NCBI GenBank assembly: GCA_932294295.1 | Contig: OW028583.1 | Span: 581,001-645,000 of the forward strand | Direction of reading: 5' to 3' | Source of the DNA: Alitta virens | Lineage: Eukaryota > Annelida > Polychaeta > Phyllodocida > Nereididae | DNA length: 64,000 nt | Shown here: piece after piece, positions 1 to 10,525 of the stretch | How positions within the stretch are numbered: position 1 is the first letter of the stretch | How the letters are laid out: every line of letters starts with the position of its first letter | Notes under the pieces: generated by a model | Database searches by the model: none | What the model saw: the letters and a program-made list of their open reading frames with translations, nothing else | Told to the model about the DNA's origin: nothing | Position numbers and translations under genes: made by a program

Positions 1-59
1 TCTGTTCAACACCTTGACTACAAGACCATTCTGAGGTTCTGATCAGTTTCATACCATTA

Positions 60-182
60 TGGTAGGTGATCCTAATTGCCAACCCATGAAAATCTCAGGA
101 GGGCATCCGCATAGCAAGGGTGGCAGAATTTTGGGTGAAGACCTTGAACTCCAGTGGCCAACACAGGTTCTGTACAATACAC
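60..182 (+). repeat. Low-copy dispersed repeat F
   Basis: GCAAGGGTGGCAGAATTTTGGG, GTGAAGACCTTGAACTCCAG and TGGCCAACACAGG resemble 6010-6112. Nature unknown. Confidence 0.5.
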
Positions 183-349
183 AATACACATTGTAGCTAT
201 GCCTACCTACTTTTCCCAACATAAAATTGAAAGAGCAAGCCCATATGATATGCATTCATTAAGCAAGTGAAGAACATGCAGATAAGTGGCAATGACTTTG
301 TCAGTTTTATAGAGGTAAAACATAAAATTGGGCAAATTCCATAATTAGT

Positions 350-435
350 GGAACTTTTTCAGCCAATAGAATTGCAGTATTCTATCATGGCCACCCGGTG
401 AATATATAGCGAACCTTCCGTGAAAATCAACTATT
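350..435 (+). mobile_element. Element C, right-end fragment
   Basis: GAACTTTTTCAGCCAATAG through GCGAACCTTCCGTGAAAATC to the terminal AACTATT. Only the last 86 bp of the element is present. Confidence 0.8.
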
Positions 436-528
436 ATATATTATGTGTTAATTTTCATTTCATTTATGCTTGAGATATTTTTTATATAATTATTATGTAC
501 AATGTATGCTTCTTCTGTGCATGAATAA

Positions 529-555
529 TATATATATATATATATATATATAATC
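529..555. repeat. (AT)n microsatellite
   Basis: A pure TATATA run in an AT-rich stretch (435-600) with nothing else recognisable. Confidence 0.9.
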
Positions 556-615
556 TATATAATTGTTTTTAAATATAATACTATCATGGAAATAACCACA
601 TTAGTTGACGCATGG

Positions 616-731
616 GAGGGGGGGGCATAGCTCAGAGGTAGCGCTGTGGGCTTCCAACCGCTAGGTTCGTTTCCTAATTAGCCCATCCGGTGCAGAAATA
701 CAGGATGTAAAGCCCTAATCACACACACACA
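616..731 (+). mobile_element. SINE-A copy 1, internally deleted
   Basis: tRNA-derived SINE. The A-box-like TAGCTCAGAGGTAGCGC and the start of the B box are present. The sequence then jumps from the B box straight to the 3' part (CTAATTAGCCC...), losing most of the central body. The tail is (AC)n. It is flanked by GTTGACGCATGG (604-615) and GTTGATGCATGG (732-743), a 12-bp target-site duplication with one mismatch, so it moved as an already shortened element or was deleted later. Confidence 0.85.
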
Positions 732-743
732 GTTGATGCATGG

Positions 744-1328
744 TAAGCATGGTTAAATACTTTGTCATCGGTGTCTCAATAACTCCGCGTGATTGCACTA
801 TTTCTTGAACAAACCTAATGTTGACCTTTATGCAAAGCTTTGTGTATAGTATAATGTAAAGTACATGTATTATGTATTCTGTGTGGAGCACCTCAATCTA
901 TTCCATCCAAGAGCAAATGGCTGAGTCTGATTTGACATCCTTTTAAACTTATTTATTAGCACTGCGACCTTCTACGCCCGGCAAATAACAAGTTGGGCTT
1001 TAAATTTTGATTAAGTCTTGAGTTCCCTGTCTCAGTGTGGCCTTCTTAACGAGAACAGGGCAGAAAAGTAATTCCCTCCGAGGTTGGGCTTCACCCAGGG
1101 GCAAATATGGTGTTTAACCATCCACAGAACATGGCCTGATGCTCCCTCATGGACGATTTAATGCCAAAGATTCTTTAAGCCGGAGCTCCTCAAGGAGGTT
1201 TACTGAAACCTATTGTTCTTGCTTCAGTTGATATTGGTAATCCATCTGTTAGTGAACATGTAATAAATATCTATATCAGTTGTAATTAACCATATTGATA
1301 AGGAAATCAGGTGCTCGTGAGAAAAACT
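744..1328. other. No feature recognised
   Basis: AT-rich sequence of mixed composition. No convincing open frame, repeat family or RNA gene seen. Confidence 0.6.
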
Positions 1329-1484
1329 ACCTATCGATCTATCTATTGATCTATCTATCTATCTATCTGTCAATCTATGTCTATCTGTATATATCTATCT
1401 ATCTAGCTATAGCGCTAACTATCTATCTATCTATCCATCTGTCTATCTGGCTATCTATCCATCTATCTATATATCTGTCTATGA
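1329..1484. repeat. (ATCT)n microsatellite
   Basis: Interrupted ATCT/GTCT units. The open frame here encodes only IYLS-type repeats. Confidence 0.93.
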
Positions 1485-1529
1485 TGTGACATGTTATCTT
1501 TGCATTTATTTTATAGTAAAGTGAGACAA

Positions 1530-1713
1530 ATCTGTCTGTCTGTCTCATGGTGTCTGCCATGCTGTCTGTTGCAATATCTCCTGTCTTTCTATCATGCTGA
1601 CAGTCTATCTGTCTATTCCTTTGTCTTTGTTCCATCTTTTGTCTATGTGTCAATTTCTTTGTCTTTCTTCCATCGTGTCTGTCTATCTGTCTATTTCTTT
1701 GTCTCTCTTCTAT
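1530..1713. repeat. Degenerate CTGT/CTTT pyrimidine-rich tract
   Basis: CTGTCTGTCT, TTTGTCTTTC and similar. Continuous with the target of SINE-A copy 2. Confidence 0.8.
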
Positions 1714-1725
1714 CTTGTCTGTCTA

Positions 1726-1914
1726 AGGGCGGGGGCCTAGCTCAGAGGCAGCGCTCTGGGCTTCCAACCTCTGAGTCCCGGGTTCAATTCCCGGTCGAGC
1801 CTAAGTTGGATGGCTGTTTCATCCATCATCTCATTTCCATGGTCCCTGTCTGTCCTAATTAGCCCAACTGGTGCAGAAATACAGGACGTAAAGCTCTAAT
1901 CACACACACACACA
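1726..1914 (+). mobile_element. SINE-A copy 2, full length
   Basis: Full tRNA-like head (A-box TAGCTCAGAGGCAGCGC, B-box GGTTCAATTCC), body, and terminal TAAAGCTCTAATC(AC)n. It has a perfect 12-bp target-site duplication CTTGTCTGTCTA at 1714-1725 and 1915-1926. It is inserted in a CTGT/CTAT-rich microsatellite. An open frame through this region is an accident of the repeats. Confidence 0.93.
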
Positions 1915-2107
1915 CTTGTCTGTCTATATATTTCTTTGTCTTTCTCCTCGCCTCTCTCTACACCTATTTCAGAATCTTATGAGCCACTTAGTATGGGAAG
2001 GGTGTTGCCAGTCTCTCCTTGGTTAAATAATAGACGGAGGCGAAGCAACATGACAAGTCCAATGTTACTCAGATGGCCTTGTAGCTTCCATGCTTGTTTT
2101 GTGCAAC

Positions 2108-2196
2108 TCAATTGTGTCCTAATATGCTCCTTGTATCCTCAGCATGCTCCTTGTATGCTCAATATGCCCCTTGTATGCTCAATATGCCCCTTGTAG
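2108..2196. repeat. 20-bp short tandem repeat
   Basis: Three to four units of TGCTCAATATGCCCCTTGTA with variants. Confidence 0.85.
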
Positions 2197-2465
2197 GCAC
2201 CTGGGATGAATAGCAAATGACAAGGATGGATATCATATAATTTGAAGGCCGTTTTCATAATTGTTGACATGTGTATCAGCCCCCATAGGATCTGGCCTCA
2301 CCAGCTCATTCACACATTCCTTCAGATGCTGCTTGCCGCAAGAACTTAGCAGGTCAAGAAAATGTCGATATACATTTATCCGTTGATGTGTCAAATAACA
2401 CAGATAGCCAGTTTTCAGCTTTGAATGTTTCAGAGGAGTGTAAGCAATTCTACTGCATTGTACTG

Positions 2466-2541
2466 TGTCTATGAGGCAAGTAAAAGATCCCACCCACGGG
2501 GTAAATGTGTAACATGGGTGGACTCCTCTCTCTCACCTCAT
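2466..2541 (+). mobile_element. SINE-B fragment
   Basis: Matches the SINE-B core: GTCTATG.AGGCAAGTAAAAGA, then CCCACCC.CGGGGTAAATGTGTAACATGG, then GGACTCC. No head or 3' end. Confidence 0.75.
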
Positions 2542-2654
2542 CAATCAACCCTTGATAGTGGCAAGAACTTGCCTTGGAGGGCTGCATTTTCCATATCTAT
2601 CTATCTATCTATCCATATCTATCTATCTATCTATCTGTCTGTCTGTCTATCTGT
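2542..2654 (+). mobile_element. Repeat G: hairpin end plus (ATCT)n tail
   Basis: CAATCAACCCTTGATAGT, then the perfect hairpin GGCAAGAACTTGCC, then GAGGGCTGCATTTTCC and an ATCT microsatellite. The same order is seen at 25446. A 3' hairpin followed by a short-repeat tail is typical of non-LTR retrotransposon or SINE 3' ends. Confidence 0.6.
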
Positions 2655-2817
2655 GTTGGTGGTGGTGGAATAGGGCTTTACGCCCTGTATTTCTGCACCT
2701 GACTGCAATGAGACGAAGGATGAAACAGCCATCCAACCTAGGCTTGACCGGGAATCGAACCCGGGACCCAGTGGTTGGAAGCCCAGCGCGCTACCACTGA
2801 GCTAGGCCCCCACCCCT
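2653..2817 (-). mobile_element. SINE-A copy 3 with internal deletion
   Basis: Reverse-oriented SINE-A with a (CCA)n tail, seen on the plus strand as GTTGGTGGTGGTGG. It lacks about 35 bp of the body between the 3' end and the GACGAAGGATGAAACAG segment. The target-site duplication CTGTCTGTCTATCT (2639-2652, 2818-2831) lies in an ATCT/CTGT microsatellite. Confidence 0.88.
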
Positions 2818-3020
2818 CTGTCTGTCTATCTATTAAATTCCTTATTTAATGTGTTTGTCCAATCAGATTGCTTCACTCATACCACGTGACTGTCCAATAT
2901 ATATTAGATTAAAACGTTGCATTGGTCAGAAATGAACGGAGGATGTAATATTGGCTCTATACAACAAATGGTGGATAATTGTATTTTATTGTGTTATATT
3001 ATATTATTTTCTCTATCTTT

Positions 3021-3150
3021 GCTACTGGTCAGAAACTTAGTAAACTCACGTGACCAGCTGAGAGAGGCAGATGTATTAATGAGATGATAAGGCTGCTTGG
3101 AGTCCACACCTCGTTACACATTTACCCAATGGGTGTGTTCCTCTACATGC
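3021..3150 (-). mobile_element. SINE-B fragment
   Basis: Diverged reverse copy. Recognisable parts are TGCTACTGG, GAAACTTAGT.A.CTCACGTGACCAGC, AATGAGATGATAAGGCTGCTTGGAGTCCACACC and TTACACATTTACCCAATGGGTG. Confidence 0.75.
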
Positions 3151-3294
3151 TGCATGGACACAGTTTAAAGCAACAAAAACAATTACAGTAACTGACAGTA
3201 ATATTTTGGATTCTGAAGTTTTTGAGAATAACTTGTTACAGTGCATGTTTTATTAAATTAATCAACATTTTTGGCTCTGCTAGAAGCATATGTA

Positions 3295-3466
3295 GGGCGA
3301 GACCTAGCTCAGAGGTAGCGCTCTGGGCCTCCAACCGCTGGGTCCCGGGTTTGATTCCCGGTCGAGCCTAAGTTGGATGGCTGTTTCATCCTTCGTCTCA
3401 TTGCCATGGTCTCTGCCTGTCCTAATTAGCCCAACAGGTGCAGAGATACAGGACGTAAAGCCCTAA

Positions 3467-3512
<46 letters not shown>
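3295..3512 (+). mobile_element. SINE-A copy 4, full length, long (AC)n tail
   Basis: Full-length copy with a long uninterrupted (AC)n tail (about 3468-3512). It has a perfect 13-bp target-site duplication AGAAGCATATGTA at 3282-3294 and 3513-3525. The long pure tail and the perfect duplication point to a fairly young insertion. Confidence 0.95.
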
Positions 3513-3516
<4 letters not shown>

Positions 3517-3973
3517 GCATATGTAAAAGTAAATGCATTCATACCGCATAATATAAATCATTGTACCTGAAAACGTCCAGTACCTGAGCCTGGGAAAGGC
3601 AAATGTCAGTCAGCCAAAGAATTCAGCAAGGATATGCAATAGGACCAGCTTTTTTCCCTGCAACTTGGCATGACATTTCACAATCATCAAAATCTTGCAA
3701 TATGTCATGCCATTCTTTAATCTGAGATCTATTTCTTGAAAACACTATAAAGACATTACTGCCTGTTTTATATTGTGATATTTCGATTAAAGTAAAAGCG
3801 TGGATGACTCGTTTTCAAGAAGTAACGAAGATTATGTGGGCGATTTTATTAGAGGAAAAACCTATTAAATTATATGGTATCTGCTGCCAAATATATCTCA
3901 CAGTGTAGGCTGAATCACTCAGAAAATATAAAGGAATTGGTGGTTTTTTTGCTAAGAAAAAAAGAGAGAGAAA

Positions 3974-4362
3974 ATAGATAGATAGATAGAGAGATAGATT
4001 GACAAATAGATAGATAGATGGATAGAGATAGAGAGAGATAGATAGATAAATAGATAGAGATAGATAGACAGATATATAGATATACAGATATATAGATAGA
4101 TAGATAGACAGATAGATAGAGATAGATAGAGATAGATAGATGGATAGATGGATAGACAGATACATAGATAGAGATAGAGATAGAAAGATGGATAGATAGA
4201 TAGATAGGTAGACAGACAGATAGACAGCAGATAGACAGATAGATATACAGATATACAGATATATAGATAGATAGATAAATAGATAGATAGACAGACAGAT
4301 AGGTAGATAGAGATATAAGGATGGATAGACAGAGAGATAGATGGATGGATAGATAGATAGAT
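3974..4362. repeat. (GATA)n microsatellite, long and interrupted
   Basis: About 390 bp of GATA units with GAGA, CAGA and GATG interruptions. Two overlapping minus-strand open frames are repeat artefacts. Confidence 0.95.
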
Positions 4363-5703
4363 TCAATGTGAACACACTCAGTGGCGGACAAGTGAATAAA
4401 AATGTCCTATTTTCCTGCTGTAGATTTAGCTATAGCATTTAATTATTTTAGTAAATTTAATTCATGCTCTACTTCATTTAGAAAGCCTGAAATAATTAGT
4501 AGACATTTACTAAAACATGCTATGAAAGCTACTGTCTTCAGCCTCAGTGTTGTGGACAGACTGGGTGCCCCCTTAAGGCTATTAAGGGAGACACAACACC
4601 CAGAATGCCACTTTCTCAGGCCTGAAGCCATGATGAGCTCTCTTCAAAATGGCCGCTGTTATCTGCGTTGAACACGGCTGGCAAATCACACCTCGGCCAA
4701 TATACAATGTCCAGCGGTGCTGGGGACTGCAAAGTGGACTGCATATGGACTACACATTGACTTCACACTGACCAGTGGTCAGTTTGTATGGATGGTCATG
4801 CCCCTGCCACCTGTTAGGCCCAATTGGTCAAGCGGATTACTGAGACGAGCTGCTTGCACATTAGTTTACCGACCACTCACGCTGACCACTCACACTGGCC
4901 ACAATATAGACATGTAGTGTTGTCTTTGTAAGATACAGTTAGTTTCTTAAAATACGGTCGACTCTAGCTGTCTGTAGCGACCTGTACCTGGCTGTTGTCT
5001 AAACATGCTAAAGTTAGCTGCTTCTGTCCACTTCTTTAGTTAATAAGCGGCTTACATCTTTCACCAGGTATGTATAAACCTTGGTAAATGTAAGAAATTA
5101 ATCTAATATATCATAAATATGTATTTTTAGATGTGGTTTTGAGTAGCCAGCTATGTCAGCTTTGTATAGTTTTAATTTGACGGGCCATTTTTAATGAAAC
5201 TAACTGTAGAGTCAAAACCTGCCTCAACGGTCATTTACATAGAATGGCAACCTGTTGTAAGCGACCACTTCCAATAAAGTTGTAACATCATGTTTGAAAT
5301 TGCATAGGAAAAGTTTTGCTTGGCAGAAGATGATTTGAAGATGCGTTTTTTGACAACCGTGTCATGCTGAACTTAAAAATAAAAATAAAAATAAATCTAG
5401 CTACTGTTAAAAGTAAAAGCAGCTGGTGCAGATGGCCTAGCACATTAACAAGCAAAAAGACTAACTGACTATCTGACTATCTGACTACAAGGCAGGTGAT
5501 GTGGACACAGAGGCATATGGAAAAATCACATCACCTGGCGTCACCATTTCCTCATTTAAGGGACATGAACTTTCACTCAGCCTTTTAGTCCTGTAGTTGT
5601 CCAATTACTCAACTCATTAAGCCGGTGGGCCTGACAAATGCTGATGCAATGCTCAGCTGGGTGGTTCAGTTGTTAGTGTAAGTAAGGTAAAGGAGAAGTA
5701 GAG
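4363..5703. other. No gene recognised
   Basis: Contains scattered ACTGACC/GACCACT motifs (4740-4920), a CAAAATGGCCGC YY1-like site near 4648, and a short GACTATCT run near 5465. Nothing supports a gene; short frames on both strands overlap each other. Confidence 0.55.
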
Positions 5704-5716
5704 GTAGTTTGGAATC

Positions 5717-5911
5717 TTTTGGTGGGTGAGTAGATTATGGCTTTTATGTCCTGTATTTCTGCACCTGATGGGCTAATTAGGACAGGCAGGGACCATGGCA
5801 ATGAGATGAAGGATGAAACAGCCATCCAACTTGGGCTCGACCGGGAATTGAACCCGGGACCCAGTGGTTGGAAGCCCAGCTTGCTATCACTGAGCTAGAC
5901 CCCCACCTGAA
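5717..5911 (-). mobile_element. SINE-A copy 5, full length
   Basis: Reverse-oriented full copy. The tRNA-like head is at the right end (about 5838-5909) and a short imperfect tail at the left. Target-site duplication GTAGTTTGGAATC at 5704-5716 and 5912-5924. Confidence 0.93.
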
Positions 5912-6009
5912 GTAGTTTGGAATCGAAAACTGCATAAGATGTTTAGTTTACCTAGCAATAATGTTCAATAGCAATGATTACCGCAACATAACTTAAGCCA
6001 ATTATTAAG

Positions 6010-6112
6010 AGTCCTTGAAAGTCCTGGGCCTCCTCATGGCAAGGGTGGTAACGCTGCGGGTGAAGACCTCAAACCCCATTGGCCAACACAGGGCTCTATC
6101 CCATGTCATTAA
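6010..6112 (+). repeat. Low-copy dispersed repeat F
   Basis: AGTCCTTGAAAGTCCTGGGCC, GGTGGTAACGCTGCGGGTG and AAGACCTCAAACCCCATTGG. Shared with 60-182 and 13082-13150. No coding potential recognised. Confidence 0.6.
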
Positions 6113-6224
6113 ACCAGACAAAACATCATTAAGCATAACACTCAGTCTATCCCATTATTCCTTGTCGGAAAACTCAAATGTCTATGTCCATATACAATTA
6201 AACATTCTGCGACCTGTTCAGTTG

Positions 6225-6368
6225 TACATGGCCGAATGTGCCACGTGCGTTTTCCATGAGAAGGATAAACGCAAGGAAAACGCTTGGTTTTTAGATAATT
6301 ATAATGAGGTGAAAACCATACGTTTATCCAAACGCATGGAAAACGCACGTGGCACATTTGGCCATGTA
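6225..6368. mobile_element. Element D, palindromic MITE
   Basis: The ends TACATGGCC...GGCCATGTA and long inverted arms (GTGCCACGTGCGTTTTCC at left, its near complement at right) surround a short AT-rich loop (AGATAATTATAATGAGG). The whole 144 bp can fold into one hairpin. Open frames on both strands here are by-products. Confidence 0.88.
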
Positions 6369-6599
6369 GATATTCAAACATTACATGAAAGCTACATTAT
6401 CTTTTGATGAGCATAAGTAGCATTTCATAAATTCTAACAAGTGCGATAAGATAGATAAGATAAGGTTTGAACAATTGTGATTAAATTAAATAAACACCAG
6501 GATGGTATAAAATATTTCAATGTGACCTCCGGGTCTTTGTTTTTGCAAAAGAAGCCTATTGTGTTTGGGGCTTCATAAAGACACAATACTGCCCACAAA

Positions 6600-6740
6600 C
6601 ATTGAGTTATTACCGGTAGGTGGCGTATATTATGACGTCACTAACCCTCTTCCACGTGACCTCATTTTTCACCACCGGAAGAGGAGAGCTGCTGCAGTGA
6701 CACGTGGGCGATAGCAGAGCCCTCTAGGGGGCAAACGGGT
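6600..6740. promoter_or_regulatory. Promoter-like cluster: CRE, E-boxes, ETS and two CTCF-like sites
   Basis: TGACGTCA (6633-6640), CACGTG (6653-6658 and 6701-6706) and CCGGAAG (6675-6681) lie between two same-orientation matches to the CTCF core CCNSNAGNNGGCR: CCGGTAGGTGGCG (6613-6625) and CCTCTAGGGGGCA (6721-6733). The density in an AT-rich region is notable. Motif matches alone do not prove function, and no exon is recognised beside it. Confidence 0.4.
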
Positions 6741-6987
6741 AAGCAGAAAATAAAGATAGCAAGGGACTATTTCTTGGCGAGGATTAGTCATGGTGAGGGC
6801 CAGCAAGGAGTTGTCAGGCGGAAACGCAGGTGCGAGGGGATTATGGGAATGTTTGTAGAGTATCAACAGCACCCTCTTGTGTTTATTTATTGTTACTTCT
6901 TTTCTCGTTTGTTGTGTGTAGCAGATGGGGTTAGCAGATATTGTCAATTGCAGATTGATCACCATAGTGAATCCTCGCCATAAAGTT

Positions 6988-7262
6988 TACTAGTCTTAAT
7001 GGTGAGGTGGTCTTAATAGAGACTCAAAATATAATGGGGACAAAAAACAAAGAGTGTTTTAAATTATGAGGTGGTCTTAATAGTGAGGTGGTCTTAATAG
7101 TGAGGTGGTCTTGATAGTGAGGTGGTCTTGATAGTGAGGTGGTCTTAATAGTGAGGTGGTTTTAATAGTGAGGTGGTCTTAATAGTGAGGTGGTATTAAT
7201 GAAGTGGTCTTAATAGTGAGGTGGTCTTAATAGTGAGGTAGTCTTATTAGTGAGGTTGTCTA
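6988..7262. repeat. 17-bp minisatellite, small array
   Basis: About twelve imperfect units of GTGAGGTGGTCTTAATA, with GATAGTG, TTTTAAT and TATTAAT variants. It is the same motif as the large array at 20795. Confidence 0.9.
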
Positions 7263-7840
7263 AACTTTTTGAAAAAGAACAACTTCACAAAATGGCCTAA
7301 CCTATTAGTAGTCTGACAAACTGCCAAACGATGAGAGTCGCCATTCGGCGCGCTTGGAAATGACAGCAATGTTTCGGTCTACTCTTTCAGCATAAACGCA
7401 ATTCAACTTTTGTGCAGTTTTCAAGCCTTTGTCAAATGTTATCCTGAAGCTAAAACGTTGACAAAAATTCAACAAACTTTTGCATTCTAGGATAGTCAGT
7501 ATGACTATTTGCTGATAAACTGGCCCTGTATGGCAGCTGCCGCATTGTGCAATATTTATCTTGCACTGATAGTGAACTGGCCATATACAGCGAGCCTGCA
7601 TTATTTAGATGTCATTTATGAAGGTAGTGTGGACTCCGAGTGTTGATATGGACAATAGTCTGTTGGGAGGACAGGCGGGGTCTATAGGGGAACATGAATG
7701 TCAAGTTGCAACCATATCAAACAAACCAGAAACGGCCATATTCCCTTTGGAGTATGTTTTGGGCTTATTCATACTTTCATGCCAAGGTCTTTACATACAG
7801 CCTATTACAGGGTAGAAAATGTGGATAGTGCACCCTTCTA
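7263..7840. other. No gene recognised
   Basis: Two opposing weak open frames (7305-7601 minus, 7609-7815 plus) with no known motif. Otherwise unique sequence. Confidence 0.55.
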
Positions 7841-8018
7841 GCCTTGTACTATGTGCCTATGCTGAGGCAAGTAAAAGACCCCACCCATGGGGTGAATGTG
7901 TAACATGGTGTAGATTTCAAGCAACCTTTATCATCTCATCATTACGTCTGCCTCTGGCAGCTGGTCATATAGCTGCCTAAGCTTATGATCAAGTAGCATT
8001 GAGACATAAGCCTAGTTA
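7841..8018 (+). mobile_element. SINE-B body
   Basis: From GCCTTGTAC through the GAGGCAAGTAAAAGACCCC core and the ATCATCTCATCATTACGTCTG segment to the terminal AGTAGCATTGAGACAT. The tRNA-like head is missing. Confidence 0.85.
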
Positions 8019-8089
8019 TATTACAAGTGTTTCACTTTATTTTGCAATTGTATACAGTAATACTCATTAAAAATGTTCAGCTAAATCTA

Positions 8090-8152
8090 TCTGTAGCTGG
8101 GCACATCTACCTGAAGCTATAACTGGCCAATTCAAGCCATACCTAGCTACAG
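8090..8152 (+). repeat. Low-copy repeat H
   Basis: CTACCTGAAGCTATA and CAAGCCATACCTAGCT are shared with 38893-38950. Short and of unknown type. Confidence 0.4.
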
Positions 8153-8159
8153 ATGTCAG

Positions 8160-8264
8160 TGTATCAATGCTACTGGGTCTGAAGCTTAGTCAGCTCATAT
8201 GACCAGCAACAGGCAGGTGTGGACCCCCAGTTAGCCTTATCATCTCATCATTATGTCTGTTATT
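8160..8264. mobile_element. Head-to-head SINE-B fragments
   Basis: A minus-strand 3' end (CAATGCTACTGGGTCTGAAGC..., about 8164-8218) joins directly to plus-strand SINE-B sequence (GTGTGGAC.CCC...TTATCATCTCATCATTATGTCTG, about 8219-8262). This is an inversion within one copy or two fused fragments. Confidence 0.65.
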
Positions 8265-8295
8265 GTCTTAATATTATAAGGATATACTTTTTATC

Positions 8296-8606
8296 AATAG
8301 TTTATTTTCACGGAAGGTTCGCTGTATTTCCACCAGGTGGCTTCAACAGAATATTGCAATTCCATTGACTGAGAAAGTTCCCGCCCTTGATTGTGAATGG
8401 CTGAAGCAAATTGCATCCTAGCAGCAGTTTTTTTAGTCATTTTAATGTATATTTGAGATCTAATCGTTCAGTTGATTTCTGTAAAAATTATATTTATGGA
8501 ATCAGTTAGTTATGATCTACTATATCTGAAAAACAAAATGAGTAATAAGAGGAGAAGAAAGACTTATGTCCTTCTGAATTCAGGGCTGCTCAGTGAAAAG
8601 ACTATT
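8296..8606 (-). mobile_element. Element C, full length
   Basis: Reverse copy of 311 bp with ends AATAGTTTATTTTCACGG and CAGTGAAAAGACTATT. No protein is encoded; the constant length and short inverted ends point to a non-autonomous DNA element. It contains CCACCAGGTGGC at 8330-8341, which resembles a CTCF core. Confidence 0.82.
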
Positions 8607-8804
8607 TGTCAAATGCTTCTGAATGTAACTTAAATGTTCTTTTAAGGTATTTCCAATGTTATAAGTGAGGACTAGACACACCCTACTATACGTATAATCT
8701 AATTCATTTGCTTCTTAGAGACATTTTTTTTGTAGTTTATTGAGTTGAAAGGGCGACAGAATTCTTCACAATTAAGTGGATGTAAACGGCTCATATGACA
8801 CTGG

Positions 8805-8895
8805 CAGCATGGTTGCCATGACAACGAATGATGGACAACAGAAGCACTTCCGGTTCAAAACAGTGTTCCTTCCGCTTGCGTAACCTGCTTATGGT
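8805..8895. promoter_or_regulatory. RFX X-box-like and ETS sites
   Basis: GTTGCCATGACAAC (8812-8825) is one base from the palindromic RFX consensus. ACTTCCGG (8846-8853) and CTTCCGC follow within 50 bp. This is a common make-up for promoters of ciliary or housekeeping genes in animals, but no transcript is seen. Confidence 0.35.
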
Positions 8896-9178
8896 CAGCC
8901 GAGTAGAAGCGCCCTCTCTCGAATATTTATGGCATTAGCTGGAAATTGGATTAAAGTGACGTCTGGGGACAAATAACTTTAGAGGGGAACAGTAGCTTCT
9001 CACCTCCCACAGTGTCACATGAGCCCATCTCTGGAGCAATTTGATTAATTACCAGTGGATGGGGTTTTATAGGAAGTGACCAAGTGCCCTCTATAGTCCC
9101 TCAATGGAACTAGAAAGAAGTTTAATAACACCCTTGGCTATTTATAAGAGTTGTAAACTTCAATATGGTGACAATAAC

Positions 9179-9292
9179 CCAAACGCATGGAAATTGCATG
9201 GTTTTTGCCTCATTATAATTAGCTAAAAACCATGCGTTTTCCATGCGTTTATCCTTCACATGGAAAACGCACGTGGCACATTTGGCCATGTA
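9179..9292. mobile_element. Element D, one arm truncated
   Basis: Inverse orientation to the other two copies. CCAAACGCATGG, the loop CATTATAATTAGC and the right arm CGTGGCACATTTGGCCATGTA are present. The outermost part of the left arm is missing. Confidence 0.82.
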
Positions 9293-9401
9293 CAGTGCAA
9301 TTATTTAAAAATGTATATAAAGATAAAAAATAAAAAAAATGGGTGGTTAGGAGACATCCTTAAGCTATATGACATAGCGCTTATGGGGACGCCATCTTGA
9401 A

Positions 9402-9512
9402 TATGAGGTGGTCTTAATAGTGATGTGATTATAGTAGCAGGCATAACCAACATTAAAGTATATAGTCGCAATTAAATTATGAAGTGGTCTTAATAGTGAG
9501 GTGGTCTTAAGA
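9402..9512. repeat. 17-bp motif, two short clusters
   Basis: GAGGTGGTCTTAATAGTGA at about 9403-9421 and GAAGTGGTCTTAATAGTGAG with a further unit at about 9480-9510. Confidence 0.8.
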
Positions 9513-9817
9513 TGGTTTCAAATGTAGTTTTGTCAAGTTTAATTACACTTAGCATTGAAAAAAAGATTCTCAAAATCTGAAAAGTTTGAAAGAATAATCG
9601 ATTTATCGAAGTTAATTCCTGGAAGAATAACAGACTTCAAGTTGAGCGAGATTAGCAAACTGCAATCAAGGAGATCATTCAGATGTTTTGATTTCTGGAA
9701 GCCATACTAGATGGTGCCAAAAGATTAATTGCAGGAAAGTCTGTTTGGTACTCAGTAGACACAATCGTGTCAGAATAAAAAAGATGCTGACTCCGAATCG
9801 ATCAAATTAGAATTGAT

Positions 9818-9978
9818 GTCTATGCTGAGCCAAGTAGAAGACCCCACCCATGAGTAAATGTGTAACAAGGTGTGGACTCCAAGCAGCAGCCTTATCATCT
9901 CATCATTACTTCTGCCTGTTGCTGGTCTTATAAGCTGACAGAGCTTCAGACCCAGAAGAAATGAGACATTGAGACATG
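9818..9978 (+). mobile_element. SINE-B body
   Basis: GTCTATGCTGAGCCAAGTAGAAGACCCC through to CTTCAGACCCAG and a slightly rearranged end with two GAGACAT blocks. Confidence 0.82.
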
Positions 9979-10208
9979 AAAATAACGTTTAGAAAGATAT
10001 GTGAAATAAATGAGTTATTGTCAATATTTGGTCTTAATGGTAAGGTAGTAGACTAGACTTTAGCAGTCCTTATAATAATAATAATAATAATAATCATATA
10101 TAGAGTATAATCCTAATAATGAGGTAGTCATAGCTATGGTGCTGTATGAATAAGGATAATTTATGTAAAATATGAATTGAATTTCACAGGAGAATATTAT
10201 CTTACAAG

Positions 10209-10525
10209 TCTATGTCTCAATGCTACTGGGTCTGAAGCTTAGCCAGCTTACATGACCAGCTTCCAGAGGCAGACGTAATGATGATTAGGTTGGATCCACG
10301 GGTGGGGGCCTAGCTCAAAGGTAGCGCTCTGGGCTTCTAACCGCTGGGTCCCGGGTTCGATTCCCGGTCGAGCCTAAGTTGGATGGCTGTTTCCTCAGAA
10401 ATACAGGACATAAAGCCCTAATCACACACACACACAGGTTGGATCCACACCATGTCACACATTTACCCCATGGGTGGGGGTATTTTACTTGCCTGAGCAC
10501 TGACACCGAGTACAAGGCACAGCAG
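10209..10525 (-). mobile_element. SINE-B body split by SINE-A copy 6
   Basis: Reverse copy starting CTATGTCTCAATGCTACTGGG. It is interrupted at 10287-10448 by SINE-A plus its target-site duplication, then continues through ACATTTACCCCATGGGTGG to CGAGTACAAGGCAC. Confidence 0.88.
10300..10435 (+). mobile_element. SINE-A copy 6, inserted in SINE-B, central deletion
   Basis: Head and tail are present, but the middle is lost: the body jumps from GGCTGTTTCCT to CAGAAATACAGG. Perfect 13-bp target-site duplication AGGTTGGATCCAC (10287-10299, 10436-10448). It splits a minus-strand SINE-B copy, so SINE-A moved after SINE-B. Confidence 0.93.

Noticed and set aside
1491..1862. 123-codon plus-strand frame
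   Set aside because: It crosses a CTGT-rich tract and SINE-A copy 2, including its target-site duplication.
3295..3370. True tRNA gene in the head of SINE-A
   Set aside because: A and B boxes are present, but acceptor-stem pairing is poor, the sequence continues into a constant SINE body, and target-site duplications frame the whole unit. It is a SINE, not a tRNA gene.
3815..4391. Two long minus-strand frames rich in I, Y, L and S
   Set aside because: They read through the (GATA)n microsatellite in two frames; both are artefacts.
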